In this document: in pieces, positions 17,893 through 26,740 of the stretch
Position numbering within the stretch: position 1 is the first letter of the stretch
Layout: each line of letters starts with the position of its first letter
Assembly: GCA_030537635.1 (NCBI GenBank)
Contig: JAUNVM010000013.1
Span: forward strand, 21,579 to 60,701
Source of the DNA: Flaviflexus sp.
GTDB lineage: Bacteria > Actinomycetota > Actinomycetes > Actinomycetales > Actinomycetaceae
Reading direction: 5' to 3'
Length of the DNA stretch: 39,123 bases
Program-made: the position numbers and the translations under genes
The notes under the pieces: generated by a model
The model's input: the letters and a program-made list of their open reading frames with translations, nothing else
Told to the model about the DNA's origin: nothing
Database searches by the model: none

Positions 17893-19389
17893 ATGTCCGA
17901 AGAGTCGGCACAGGCAGTAGCCCTCATTATTTATTTCGTTGGCATGATTATCATCGGCCTGTGGGCCTATCAGCGGACCGATGATCTGGATGACTACATG
18001 CTCGCCGGGCGGAATCTTCCGCCGGCGGTGGCCGCCCTGTCAGCCGGCGCTTCCGATATGTCCGGCTGGCTTCTCATGGGCCTGCCGGGCGCGATCTACG
18101 CCTCGGGTCTCATCGAGTTCTGGATCGCCATCGGTCTCACCATTGGCGCCTTCCTTAACTGGGTGTTTGTGGCTCCCAGGCTGAGAACGTATACGGAGGT
18201 GGCGGGCAACTCGATTACGGTTCCCTCCTTCTTCGACAATCGCCTGCGCGATCACACGAAACTGCTGCGCATCGTCTCCGGCATCATCATCTTTGTCTTC
18301 TTCACCTTCTACGTCTCCTCGGGCATGGTTGCCGGCGGCAAGTTCTTTGAATCCTCCTTCGGCATGGACTACGTCGTGGGCATGGTTCTCGTGGCCGGCA
18401 TCGTCGTCCTCTACACGCTCGTGGGCGGCTTCCTCGCCGTGTCCTGGACCGACCTCGTTCAGGCCTGCATGATGGTGACGGCGCTTGTCTTGATCCCCAT
18501 CGTGGCCGTGTGGAAGTTTGACGGCGGCGCGAAGGAACTCTTTGCGGCCGCAAAGACCGTCAATCCGGATGTCTACAGCTCCTTCCTCGGCGCCGCTACC
18601 TTCATCGGCATCGCCTCCTCGCTCGCCTGGGGCCTCGGCTACTTCGGCCAGCCGCATATCATCGTGCGCTTCATGGCATTGCGCAGCGCGCAGGATGCGA
18701 AGGCCGGCCGCCGCATCGGCATCACCTGGATGCTCTTCTCCGTTATCGGCACCGCTTTTGTGGCCGTCGTGGGCCTTGGCTACTTCGCCGGCCAGGGCGA
18801 GCAGCTCGCCGACCCGGAAACCGTCTTCGTCGCCATGTCCAAGGTGCTCTTCCACCCCGTGATCTCCGGCTTCCTCCTCGCCGCGGTTCTCGCCGCCATC
18901 ATGTCCACTATCTCCTCCCAGCTGTTGGTCACCTCCTCGGCCCTCGTCGAGGACATCTACAAGGCCTTCAGCAAGGAGTCTCAGGCACTGACCGAGAAGA
19001 AGATGGTGCTGTATGGTCGCATGGCGGTGCTGGCGGTTGCGGTTTTCGCCGCCCTCATCGCCTGGAATCCTGACGCCTCCGTTCTCAACCTCGTGGCCTT
19101 CGCCTGGGCGGGCTTTGGTGCCGCCTTCGGACCCATCGTCCTGCTCAGCCTCTACTGGCGCGAGCTCACCAACATCGGCGCCGTTGCCGGCATGGTGACC
19201 GGCGCGGTTGTGGTGGGCGTGTGGGCCAAGGTGCTTGAGGGCGGAATCTTCGACCTGTACGAGATCCTGCCCGGCTTCCTTGCCGCGCTCCTCGTCGCGG
19301 TCCTCGTCTCGAAGATGACCTATCACGCCGATGACGAGGTGAGCGCCGAATTCGACGAGGCGGTGCGCCTCACCAAGATCCGCGCCTAA
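17893..19389 (+). CDS. putP: Sodium/proline symporter
   Basis: A 498-aa member of the solute:sodium symporter family that imports proline with Na+. About 12-13 helices are predicted. Family features include YQRTDDLDDYMLAGRNL before TM2, LSAGASDMSGWLLMGLPGAIYASG, which contains PutP Na+/proline-site residues, and YFGQPHIIVRFMAL. ATG 17893 is preceded by GGGAGGT at short spacing and fits the family N-terminus; the frame is open upstream to 17749 without homologous sequence. It is monocistronic, with a hairpin downstream. No proline-catabolic genes lie in the window, so osmoprotective or nutritional use cannot be separated. Confidence 0.95.
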   Translation: MSEESAQAVALIIYFVGMIIIGLWAYQRTDDLDDYMLAGRNLPPAVAALSAGASDMSGWLLMGLPGAIYASGLIEFWIAIGLTIGAFLNWVFVAPRLRTYTEVAGNSITVPSFFDNRLRDHTKLLRIVSGIIIFVFFTFYVSSGMVAGGKFFESSFGMDYVVGMVLVAGIVVLYTLVGGFLAVSWTDLVQACMMVTALVLIPIVAVWKFDGGAKELFAAAKTVNPDVYSSFLGAATFIGIASSLAWGLGYFGQPHIIVRFMALRSAQDAKAGRRIGITWMLFSVIGTAFVAVVGLGYFAGQGEQLADPETVFVAMSKVLFHPVISGFLLAAVLAAIMSTISSQLLVTSSALVEDIYKAFSKESQALTEKKMVLYGRMAVLAVAVFAALIAWNPDASVLNLVAFAWAGFGAAFGPIVLLSLYWRELTNIGAVAGMVTGAVVVGVWAKVLEGGIFDLYEILPGFLAALLVAVLVSKMTYHADDEVSAEFDEAVRLTKIRA

Positions 19390-19489
19390 CGGATATCGCG
19401 CCGCGGCCCACGCCGTTTTCACCGTGGTGCCAGGAGTCGGCGCGGGTGGCGCCGGTGAGCTTGGCGCTGGTGCCCGGCAGCGAAAACCA

Positions 19490-19525
19490 CGAGGTGGAGG
19501 GGAGATCATCGTCCCCTCCACCTCG
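19490..19525. terminator. Hairpin downstream of putP
   Basis: A 14-bp perfect stem (19490-19503 with 19512-19525) with an 8-nt loop, 100 nt after the putP stop and between convergent genes. There is no U-tract. Its apex shares the word GGAGATCATC with the terminator at 11527-11565. Confidence 0.6.
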
Positions 19526-19573
19526 CGGTGTCAGCACGTCCGTTGTCTTGTCACCCTGGCTGTGCTCGCGCGC

Positions 19574-20434
19574 TTAGAACACCCCGGATTCTCCGGCGTG
19601 GGTCCGAAAGCCGTGCCCGGTCAGCTGCGACCAGCATTCGACGAGGCGGGCCTCGGAGCGAACCTGGCAGGCAAAGGTGTCATTGTGGAAGAAGCCGTTG
19701 CCAACATCTCGACCGGACTGGATGCGGAAATCGCAGTTACGTTCCGTTGCCCCGGTCTCCCGGGTGACGAAGGTTTGGGGGAAGCTGGCGCAGGAGGGCG
19801 GGGTGGGCGGATAGGAGTAGTCGAAGACCGTGCAGGCCACCCGCTCGGTCTCCAGCGCACAGTGAATATTCTTGTTGTTCGTCGTGAAGTCGCTGACCGG
19901 GATTGAGCCCTTGCCCGGCGGGCGGGCCGGGGTCACCCACTCGTTCTCCACCGCGATTGCGGTGAGGGCGGGTGCGGTGGAGGGGGAGGCAAGCTGGTCT
20001 TTGAGCGTACCGACATAGTCTCGATCGCAGGTGGAGTTGATGCGCTGAAGAGCGTCGATGACGAGCTGGGTAGACGTCTCGTCCACCCCGGCGCCCGCCT
20101 CTCGGCGCTCAAGGAACTCGGACATGGTGGCGGCGTCCGCGGCCACGTCCGCACATCCTGGATTCGCGGCCATCGCCGCCACCTTATCGTGTGCCTGCTT
20201 GAGGGAAGCGTCCTCGGTTTCCTTAGCCTCCGGGGGCTCAATATCGTCGGGGCTGAGTGTTTTTACCTCGGTTGGTTGCGGCCTATCCGGTCCCGATACC
20301 GCCGCCTGGCTGGTCTGGATGATGAACGTCCAGACAAGGAAGACGAGGATGGCGAGGAGGATGCCGATGACAATGAGCATGGCCTTCATGCTCTTCGTCA
20401 AGCCGTACCGGTCGTTATCGCCGTTATCACTCAT
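19574..20434 (-). CDS. Membrane-anchored Cys-containing extracytoplasmic protein
   Basis: A 286-aa protein of unknown function. A short cytosolic N-terminus precedes one helix (about 18-40); the rest should be outside the membrane. Residues 50-75 are Pro/Glu-rich linker, 75-165 look helical, and the C-terminal part (about 180-286, from VSDFTTNNKNIHCALE) contains five cysteines in a pattern resembling actinobacterial extracytoplasmic domains that read NIxC near a strand. Its ATG overlaps the TGA of the PQQ-propeller gene by 4 bases, so the two are translationally coupled and probably act together at the outer face of the membrane. Confidence 0.8.
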   Translation of the reverse strand: MSDNGDNDRYGLTKSMKAMLIVIGILLAILVFLVWTFIIQTSQAAVSGPDRPQPTEVKTLSPDDIEPPEAKETEDASLKQAHDKVAAMAANPGCADVAADAATMSEFLERREAGAGVDETSTQLVIDALQRINSTCDRDYVGTLKDQLASPSTAPALTAIAVENEWVTPARPPGKGSIPVSDFTTNNKNIHCALETERVACTVFDYSYPPTPPSCASFPQTFVTRETGATERNCDFRIQSGRDVGNGFFHNDTFACQVRSEARLVECWSQLTGHGFRTHAGESGVF

Positions 20435-22767
20435 GGCCTCTCCGAGGGGGAAAACACGGTGATCGAACCGCTCGGATTGCTCGCCCAGAGGATGCCCTGG
20501 GAGAGGTTGAGCTGTTCGGCCTCACCGATCTGGTAGTTCCAGAGTTCTTCACCGCTGGAAACATCATAGGCCGCAACATAGTGCTCTTGCTCGACCTCGG
20601 AGTTGACATTCAGCGGATCGGCATCGTGCGGGGAGATAATAATCGTCGAGTGATCCTCGGTCACCAGCAGGGTGTGCGAGGGATCGTTTTGGGGCAGAGA
20701 CTGGCGCAGCACCATGCCTTTCTCCTCGCGCACAGACATGAGGGCATCGACCGGATCATCCCCATTCGCGTCGCCCGCCGCAAAGAGTTCCCCGCCATCG
20801 GCGATGAGATAACCGCGGTGCAGCTCATTCTTCATGGCCCAGCGGTAGGGCTCAATGGAGCCGAAGGAGTTACCCGCAAACATGAGTGGCATCTCTCCCG
20901 GCCTCGGCATCTCGTTACCGAACAGGCGCTCCGACTGGTAGTTGTAGGCGTGCCAGTTGTTGCGGTCCTTCACGTACGGGCGGACCACAATGTAGCCATC
21001 CTCGGCAAAGTGTACGTCGATGACGCCGGGTGCCCCGGTGAGGCCGCGCAGTTCCATCATGTCGCCCGTGAGCGCGTGGTGGGTGGCCGCCTCGGCGGTC
21101 GCGCTTTGCGGCATGACCCGGACGACCGCACCGAAGCCGTGGCAGGTCGACGGGGTGCCCACCCGATTATCGACCGGGGAGCGGAAGATCTGCTGGCCGG
21201 CGGGATTGACCCCGACGAGTTCGCTACCAATGAGGAAGATATAGGGGTTGGCGGTGCCGGAGCAGTACTGAGCATTTTCCAGCCCGGGAGTCGGGAACTG
21301 CTCGCCGGTCGCGAGATTGACGAGAGTGCCGTCAATGGGGAGCATGCCGCGTGCCGAGGGCTGATTCCAGTTATCCCACTGCGGCGGGTTCGTGGCGGGT
21401 AGCGTCCACAGCTCCTTGCCCGTGTGCAGGGACCAGCCGCTGATCATGTTGTCGTGGGCGGTGGCCAGCACCTGACCGTCGGACGTGGTGCCCAACATGG
21501 TGCCGGGGAACTCCCAAACGGGGACGATGCCGCGCTTGAGCCGTGAATCATAGGGCCGGATCGTCCGGTCACCCTTCAGCTCGCCATCGAAGTTCGCCTC
21601 CATGGGTAGCTCGGTGCCCACGGGCGCGAGTTCGGGAAGCGGGGTCGGCTTGTCGTAGAAGTAGAAGAAGAGGAAGCCGCCGATGATGATGACGAGGGGG
21701 AGGAGGATGCGGGCAATGCGGCCGCGCTGCGCCTCATCGGGCACGGCAATGCCGAAGATCTTGCGCCCCTCGCCATCCTCCGTCCGGCTCCGCTTCGTCT
21801 GAGGCTCGGCAGTCTTGACGGCGGTGGCCACGCCGGCGGCCTTCTTTCCTCCGTCGAAAGTCGCATCCCCGGCCGGGGAACCGGGCGCAGTCGTTGCCGC
21901 TGCCGCAGCGGGAGGCGAAGCCTGAGGCGTGGCCGGGGCCGGTGCTCCGCCGCCAGTCTTGGCAGCGGTGGCGCCCTTCGCACCACCCTTCGGACCACCC
22001 TTCGCGGCGCCCTTCGCGCCATCCTTGACGCTGTCCCTTCCACGGAGAACCGGTCCACCCGGGGCCGTGGTTTTCGAGGGTTGGCCGGGGGTCTTAGCAC
22101 CGCCAACGTTTGTGCCTGCCGGCTTGCCGGCGGGTGGCTGTCCGATATTCGGCTTGGCTGATGCTGGCCTGGAGGATGCCGGCTGACCGACATGGGGTTT
22201 GGTGGCGGACTGCGCTGCGCCCGCGGGAGCGGTGTCCTTCTTCGCCTCCCCGCCGGTGGTCGTTCGCGGTTCCAGCTGTCCTGGCTGGACCCGCGGCGGG
22301 AGCGAGGTCTGGCTGTGCTTCTTCTCCTTCTTCGCGCGCCGACGCCCAAAGAAGCCACGTGTGGGCTCGGGGGGCGGCGGCTGAGCTGGCGCACCGGAGC
22401 GTACCGGCTGGGCGGGGGCGCCGGCGGACGGTCCGGTCGGTGCGGAGGGCCCGGCGGGGGTGGCGGAGGGAGGGGTGTTGTTGGCGGAAGTTGCGGAGGG
22501 TCCGTGGGCCCCGCCCCAGGGATTGTCCTTGCCAGACCACTGATCATCAAGGTCGTAGGGGGTGATGGACGCGGAGTCCTTCGCGGGAGTGGGCGAGGCG
22601 GTCACCGGAGGGAACTGTGGCGGCTCCGGCATGGGAGGACGGCTAGCCGAGGTGTTCTTAGCTGCCTCGCCGCGGCTCCGGGCAGTGTCAATCTCGGCGG
22701 AAGCAGAGCCCTCTGACTTCCGGTTAAACCGATGATCTGAGACATTGTTCGCGTCCTGGTCATTCAT
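20431..22767 (-). CDS. Membrane-anchored PQQ-like beta-propeller protein with long disordered N-terminus
   Basis: A 778-aa protein. Residues 1-330 are low-complexity and rich in Pro, Ala, Gly, Lys and Thr, with a KKEKK cluster near 145, and should be cytosolic. One helix (about 345-367, LLPLVIIIGGFLFFYFY) follows, then an extracytoplasmic region (370-778) with PQQ/WD-type strands such as ISGWSLHTGKELWTLP and VAAYDVSSGEELWNYQ. Such propellers often bind partner proteins rather than PQQ itself. TAAACT lies exactly 6 nt before the ATG and there is no ribosome site, suggesting a leaderless mRNA. It is followed by a coupled membrane-anchored gene. Function unknown. Confidence 0.85.
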   Translation of the reverse strand: MNDQDANNVSDHRFNRKSEGSASAEIDTARSRGEAAKNTSASRPPMPEPPQFPPVTASPTPAKDSASITPYDLDDQWSGKDNPWGGAHGPSATSANNTPPSATPAGPSAPTGPSAGAPAQPVRSGAPAQPPPPEPTRGFFGRRRAKKEKKHSQTSLPPRVQPGQLEPRTTTGGEAKKDTAPAGAAQSATKPHVGQPASSRPASAKPNIGQPPAGKPAGTNVGGAKTPGQPSKTTAPGGPVLRGRDSVKDGAKGAAKGGPKGGAKGATAAKTGGGAPAPATPQASPPAAAAATTAPGSPAGDATFDGGKKAAGVATAVKTAEPQTKRSRTEDGEGRKIFGIAVPDEAQRGRIARILLPLVIIIGGFLFFYFYDKPTPLPELAPVGTELPMEANFDGELKGDRTIRPYDSRLKRGIVPVWEFPGTMLGTTSDGQVLATAHDNMISGWSLHTGKELWTLPATNPPQWDNWNQPSARGMLPIDGTLVNLATGEQFPTPGLENAQYCSGTANPYIFLIGSELVGVNPAGQQIFRSPVDNRVGTPSTCHGFGAVVRVMPQSATAEAATHHALTGDMMELRGLTGAPGVIDVHFAEDGYIVVRPYVKDRNNWHAYNYQSERLFGNEMPRPGEMPLMFAGNSFGSIEPYRWAMKNELHRGYLIADGGELFAAGDANGDDPVDALMSVREEKGMVLRQSLPQNDPSHTLLVTEDHSTIIISPHDADPLNVNSEVEQEHYVAAYDVSSGEELWNYQIGEAEQLNLSQGILWASNPSGSITVFSPSERP

Positions 22768-22773
22768 GCGCTT

Positions 22774-22779
22774 AGTTTA
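22774..22779 (-). promoter_or_regulatory. -10 box for leaderless PQQ-propeller gene
   Basis: The minus strand reads TAAACT six bases before the ATG at 22767. No Shine-Dalgarno sequence intervenes. Confidence 0.5.
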
Positions 22780-22919
22780 GAGGACGGATGCGTGGGCGAT
22801 AAGGGAAAAGCGGTGATGTGGAGTATTTATCGCCTCAATGGCTGACTGGCGCTCGCGAATTAAGGATGACAAAAATGTAGTGACTATAGCGTTATTGCTG
22901 GTCAGGGCTTTGTTTGGGG

Positions 22920-24896
22920 TTATTTGCGGGCGCGAGCTGCGAGCATTGCATTGTACGCCCGGAGTTCCGCATCATGATCACGGTCCGCCTTGCGGTCGAG
23001 CCGCTTCGCCGTCCGATCGTCCGCAATTGACCAGCTGATGCCGACGGCGATGGCGAGGGCGAGGGTGGGGAACTCCCCGATGCCCCAGGTGATGGCACCG
23101 CCGATGACCTGATCCGCGTGAGCATCCACCACCCAGGGCAGGCCGAGCCAGCCAAAGAACTCGTTGGCGAGCACATTGGTGGAGGAGATGACGGCAATGC
23201 CGAAGAAGGCGTGGAAGCCCATGGTGGCGAAGAGGAGGACAAGGCGGAGCGCCCACGGCGGGCGAGAGGGGCCGGGATCGATGCCGATGAGGGCATTGAC
23301 GAACATATATCCGGCGAGCGTGAAGTGCACGATCATCGCCAGGTGGCCCATGTGCGTGGTCAGCGCCAGATAGAACAGGCCGGTGAAGTAGAAGAGGATG
23401 AGGGAGCCGGCGAAGTTGATGCCCGCGACAACCGGATGGGCCCAGAAGGCGCCGTAGCGGGAGCGGGCCACGTGAAGGATGATCTCGCGGCCGGACCTCG
23501 AGCCATCGGTGCGGGCCGGTACGGCCCGGGCCAGCAGCGTGACCGGGGCGCCCAGAGCGAGGAAGATCGGCACCACCATGGCGAGCATCATGTGCATGAA
23601 CATGTGCGCGGAGAAGAGGACGGTGCCGTAGACGGTGGGTCCTCCGCAGGTGACCCAGATAAAGATGACGAGGCCGGTCACCCAGGAGACGGTGCGCAGC
23701 GCCGGCCAGGCGTCCCCGCGCTCGCGCAGTCGGCGCACCCAGATGAGGTACATGACGATGCCGCTGACCGACAGGAAGGCGAGCATGGGCTCGAGCCGCC
23801 ATTCGGTGACGTAGCGGAAGAGATCGGGATAGGGCGGCACCGGGTATTGGGAGAGCATGTAGGTGGGTGAGGCATCCACCAGCGGGGTCTGCGGCACGGG
23901 CGGCGCTGATTCACCCAGTGCGGCCGCCGCTCCCATGACCGCTCCCATGAGCAAGCCCTCGCCGGCGGCCAGCTTGAAGAACCCGGCCGGACGCTCGGCA
24001 ATCTCGGGAATGCGGCGGCGCCGGTGCTCCAGGCCGATGAGGGCGAGGAGGCCGGTGAGGAGGATCTTGGCGAGCAGCAGCCGACCATAGGGGGTGGTGA
24101 TGAGCTCGCCGAGATTGTTGAACCGGATCCAGGCCGCGCACACCCCGGAGTAGACGGTGACGAACAGGGCCCAGGCCGCCACCTTCGAATAACGCTTGGC
24201 GTAGCGTTCGGCCCGCTGCCCGCTGCGTGGGCTCGTGGCGACGAGGGCAACGAGGCCGCCCGCCCAGGCGCCCACGGCGACGATGTGGAGGAACATGGCC
24301 GAGACGGCGAGCGTGTGATCGGCGGCGCCGGCGGCGTGGCCGGTGAGCGCGAGGGGAACGAGAGCGAGCATGGATAGTCCGACTCCCCAGGCGGCGCCGG
24401 CCAGCGTGTGAGTAAAGGCGGCGACAAGGGAGAGGAGGACGGTGAAGATCACCGACCAGGCCATGATCTGCCCGAGCTCAATGGAGGTGAGGAACTGGGT
24501 GAGCCCCGGACCCATGCTCGGATCGAGCAGGGGAACGGCAGCCACCGAGGAGTAGGTGACGATGAGGAGGGCAAGCTCGGTGAGCGGCCAGATAATCGCG
24601 CAGGTCCTCGCCAGCTTCATGACCGCCGCCCACTCCGGAGCATCGTAAACCAGCTTGTGGCGTGGGCGCTCTTCCAGGGTGGGGGAGTAGATGCAGGCGG
24701 CGAGGCCGAAAGCGCCGAGGGTCAGCGCGGCAACACCGTCGCGAAGCAGGGTGAGTGCCGGAAGGGTGAACCGGGTGAGCGCCCCCGGATCGGCCAGCTC
24801 GGCCGTGGAGTAGATGTTGGTGGACAGGCCGCCGACAATGACCGCGGCGACGCCGCAGACCGCGACCCAGGAGATGTCACCGAGCGGGCGTCTCAC
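22920..24896 (-). CDS. CopD-CtaG fusion: copper-resistance / cytochrome oxidase assembly membrane protein
   Basis: A 658-aa polytopic protein. The first half (about 90-325) matches the CopD family, with LTGHAAG and FLHIVAVGAWAGGLVAL motifs. The second half (about 370-635) matches Caa3-type CtaG, with SAHMFMHMMLAMVVPIFLALGAPVTLL, HPVVAGINF and the MGHLAMIVHF region, rich in histidines suited to copper. This two-domain layout is common in actinobacteria and is linked to copper delivery to cytochrome oxidase or copper uptake. Its GTG overlaps the TGA of the TetR gene by four bases, so synthesis is coupled to that regulator. Confidence 0.92.
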   Translation of the reverse strand: MRRPLGDISWVAVCGVAAVIVGGLSTNIYSTAELADPGALTRFTLPALTLLRDGVAALTLGAFGLAACIYSPTLEERPRHKLVYDAPEWAAVMKLARTCAIIWPLTELALLIVTYSSVAAVPLLDPSMGPGLTQFLTSIELGQIMAWSVIFTVLLSLVAAFTHTLAGAAWGVGLSMLALVPLALTGHAAGAADHTLAVSAMFLHIVAVGAWAGGLVALVATSPRSGQRAERYAKRYSKVAAWALFVTVYSGVCAAWIRFNNLGELITTPYGRLLLAKILLTGLLALIGLEHRRRRIPEIAERPAGFFKLAAGEGLLMGAVMGAAAALGESAPPVPQTPLVDASPTYMLSQYPVPPYPDLFRYVTEWRLEPMLAFLSVSGIVMYLIWVRRLRERGDAWPALRTVSWVTGLVIFIWVTCGGPTVYGTVLFSAHMFMHMMLAMVVPIFLALGAPVTLLARAVPARTDGSRSGREIILHVARSRYGAFWAHPVVAGINFAGSLILFYFTGLFYLALTTHMGHLAMIVHFTLAGYMFVNALIGIDPGPSRPPWALRLVLLFATMGFHAFFGIAVISSTNVLANEFFGWLGLPWVVDAHADQVIGGAITWGIGEFPTLALAIAVGISWSIADDRTAKRLDRKADRDHDAELRAYNAMLAARARK

Positions 24897-25552
24897 GCCC
24901 CCGGCCCCCGGCTGTCGCTACACGGCGGGGGAATTGGTCCCAGGTCGGGCAGCTCCTCGGGCACGTCGGCGCCGAGCGCGCGAATAATGAAGAGCTCGGT
25001 TCCGTGGAAGAAGGCCGTGCGATGCGGCTCTTCACGCGGCACCCGCCGGCCCGTGAGGGTTCCGTTGACGAGCTGAATCGACAGGGAGACATCCTGGACG
25101 GGAAGGGCCCCGACCGACATGGCCTCCTCGAGAATGCCCTTGAGCAGGCGGGAGGACTGAATGACGTGCTGGCGCAGGCGCTGACCGGTGGCCGGGCTGA
25201 TGACATCCTTGAGCGGTGGGCCCGGGGACATGAGATAGGTGCGCTCGGCCAGGAGCTGGCTGCGCACGTAGATGCGCAGCTGATCGATGGGCTCGGAATG
25301 CTCGGCGAGCATGGCATGCACCGTGTCCAGATAGCCGGACATCTCATCTTCGACAAAAGCGAGGAGGAGATCCTCCTTGTCGGTGAAGTGGTTGTAGATG
25401 GCGGTGCGGCCAATCCCAGCATGCGCCGCCAGATCGGACATAGAGACCGCATCGAATCCGCGTTCACGCATGAGAAAACTCAGCGCGTCAAAGAGAGCGC
25501 GCCGGGTGTTCTCGCGGTGCTCCAAAATAGAGCTCCCCATGATCTTCGGCAT
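24893..25552 (-). CDS. TetR family transcriptional regulator
   Basis: A 219-aa regulator with an N-terminal TetR helix-turn-helix (about 15-62) including MSDLAAHAGIGRTAIYNHFTDKEDLLLAF. The ligand-binding part has no recognisable specificity; the C-terminus contains PREEPHRTAFFHGTELFIIRAL. It sits 9 bp after the NUDIX gene and overlaps the copper-protein gene downstream, making control of that operon likely (inference). TAACAT lies exactly 6 nt before the ATG, so the gene may also be transcribed separately as a leaderless mRNA. Confidence 0.92.
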   Translation of the reverse strand: MPKIMGSSILEHRENTRRALFDALSFLMRERGFDAVSMSDLAAHAGIGRTAIYNHFTDKEDLLLAFVEDEMSGYLDTVHAMLAEHSEPIDQLRIYVRSQLLAERTYLMSPGPPLKDVISPATGQRLRQHVIQSSRLLKGILEEAMSVGALPVQDVSLSIQLVNGTLTGRRVPREEPHRTAFFHGTELFIIRALGADVPEELPDLGPIPPPCSDSRGPGA

Positions 25553-25558
25553 GCCTCT

Positions 25559-25564
25559 ATGTTA
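25559..25564 (-). promoter_or_regulatory. Candidate -10 box for leaderless TetR gene
   Basis: Minus-strand TAACAT, six bases before the ATG at 25552 and overlapping the NUDIX stop codon. Confidence 0.4.
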
Positions 25565-25984
25565 CCGGTCTGCGCAACCTTCTGCTCGGGCCGATGGACC
25601 CGCGAGATGGGCGATAATCTCCCGGACAAGCGGGATATCCGGCTCGAGCCAGTCAAGGCTCGCAAGCTCCGCGGCCGTGCACCACCGCACCTGCTGATGC
25701 GAGGCCCCGGCCGCCGGTTCACCGCTCGCGAGCGCCCACCACACCATCATCTGCTTGCCCGGCCCGAGCGACCACGTGCCGAGGGACTCGCCGAGCTCGA
25801 TATCCACCCCGAGTTCCTCGGCAATCTCCCGAATGCAGGCATCGCGCGCGGACTCACCGGGCTCCACCTTGCCTCCGGGAAGCTCCCACTGGCCGGCAAG
25901 AGCGGCCGGATAGGAGCGTTGGGCGGCCACGACCCGGGAGGGCCGGGTGAGGCTGTCGGTGATCGCAGCGGCGGCAATAAGCAT
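25562..25984 (-). CDS. NUDIX hydrolase, MutT-like
   Basis: A 140-aa single-domain NUDIX protein that would hydrolyse a nucleoside diphosphate-X compound. The full NUDIX box [23 protein letters not shown] is present (residues about 38-60), preceded by GQWELPGG. The start [10 protein letters not shown], with VVAAQRSYP, resembles MutT/8-oxo-dGTPase-type proteins, though substrate cannot be assigned. TACCCT lies exactly 6 nt upstream of the ATG (leaderless candidate). It heads the NUDIX-TetR-CopD/CtaG minus-strand cluster. Confidence 0.92.
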   Translation of the reverse strand: MLIAAAAITDSLTRPSRVVAAQRSYPAALAGQWELPGGKVEPGESARDACIREIAEELGVDIELGESLGTWSLGPGKQMMVWWALASGEPAAGASHQQVRWCTAAELASLDWLEPDIPLVREIIAHLAGPSARAEGCADR

Positions 25985-25990
25985 GACACC

Positions 25991-25996
25991 AGGGTA
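25991..25996 (-). promoter_or_regulatory. Candidate -10 box for leaderless NUDIX gene
   Basis: Minus-strand TACCCT, six bases before the ATG at 25984. Confidence 0.4.
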
Positions 25997-26053
25997 GGAG
26001 GTGGGCCGCGCGGGGGGAAAGCCGGGGAGTCCGAGTTCCCCGTCCCGCCGCTC

Positions 26054-26740
26054 CTAGGCCGGGGAGGGGGCCCGGGGCCTGGTGAGATCCACGGTGCGGA
26101 CCTCGGGGCTGGACCGTCGGCCCCGACCAACATCGCGGACCATGATGCCCATGGCGACGAGCTGGCGGCGCAGCAGTTCGGCAATTTCGTCATTACCGGC
26201 CGCCAGCGCCTCCTGCCGTCGGGCGATGATGCGGCGGGCCGGGGCGGGAAGGGTGGACAGGTCGGGGCTGAAGATGCCGATCTCCGTAAAGCTTGGTTCC
26301 GGATAGCCGTAGCGCTGGAGAGCCTTGGAGAGACGGTCGGTGTCGACGTGGGCGAGGGACACCCGGGCGAGCTCGATGCCGCCGGTCCCGTAGATGATGA
26401 GGTCGCCACCCAGGGCGATGTCGGTGATGATCTCGCGGCGCACCCGCACCCGAGCATCCCCCCACGCCAGGGTGAGGGCCGGGGTGGACACATCAATGCG
26501 CAGCGATTCTCCGAGAACGGCGGCTCCCGCTCCCAGGCCAAAGAGGGCGCCCAGTGCGGCGCACACCCATAGCAAGACGGGTTCGCCGAGGCGATCTCCC
26601 CGGCCGAAGATGCCCGGGAAGGAGGTGCGCTGGGCGAGCAGTTCGATGAGGAGGCCAAGGGCGAGGCAGGCGAGGATGCCGCCGAGTGTCATCGTCACCA
26701 TGACGATGATACGGCGGGGCCATGTGCTGCTGATCCTCAT
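26054..26740 (-). CDS. YqeB-like membrane protein with cysteinyl-tRNA-synthetase-like tail
   Basis: A 228-aa protein with two N-terminal helices (about 10-35 and 55-80), a beta-rich middle (85-140, PH-like) and a C-terminal helical segment (165-205: ARRIIARRQEALAAGNDEIAE, then LLRRQLVAMGIMVRDVGRG). That segment resembles the anticodon-binding tail of CysRS (R-x3-R, D/E-x-I, GI-x-x-D), a combination seen in YqeB-type proteins. Function unknown. The ATG lacks a ribosome site; it shares the 14-base upstream context with the holin-like gene at 14275. Confidence 0.75.
   Translation of the reverse strand: MRISSTWPRRIIVMVTMTLGGILACLALGLLIELLAQRTSFPGIFGRGDRLGEPVLLWVCAALGALFGLGAGAAVLGESLRIDVSTPALTLAWGDARVRVRREIITDIALGGDLIIYGTGGIELARVSLAHVDTDRLSKALQRYGYPEPSFTEIGIFSPDLSTLPAPARRIIARRQEALAAGNDEIAELLRRQLVAMGIMVRDVGRGRRSSPEVRTVDLTRPRAPSPA

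Noticed and set aside
20431..22767. True PQQ-dependent dehydrogenase
   Set aside because: No quinoprotein active-site motifs, only propeller-type strands and a single membrane anchor.
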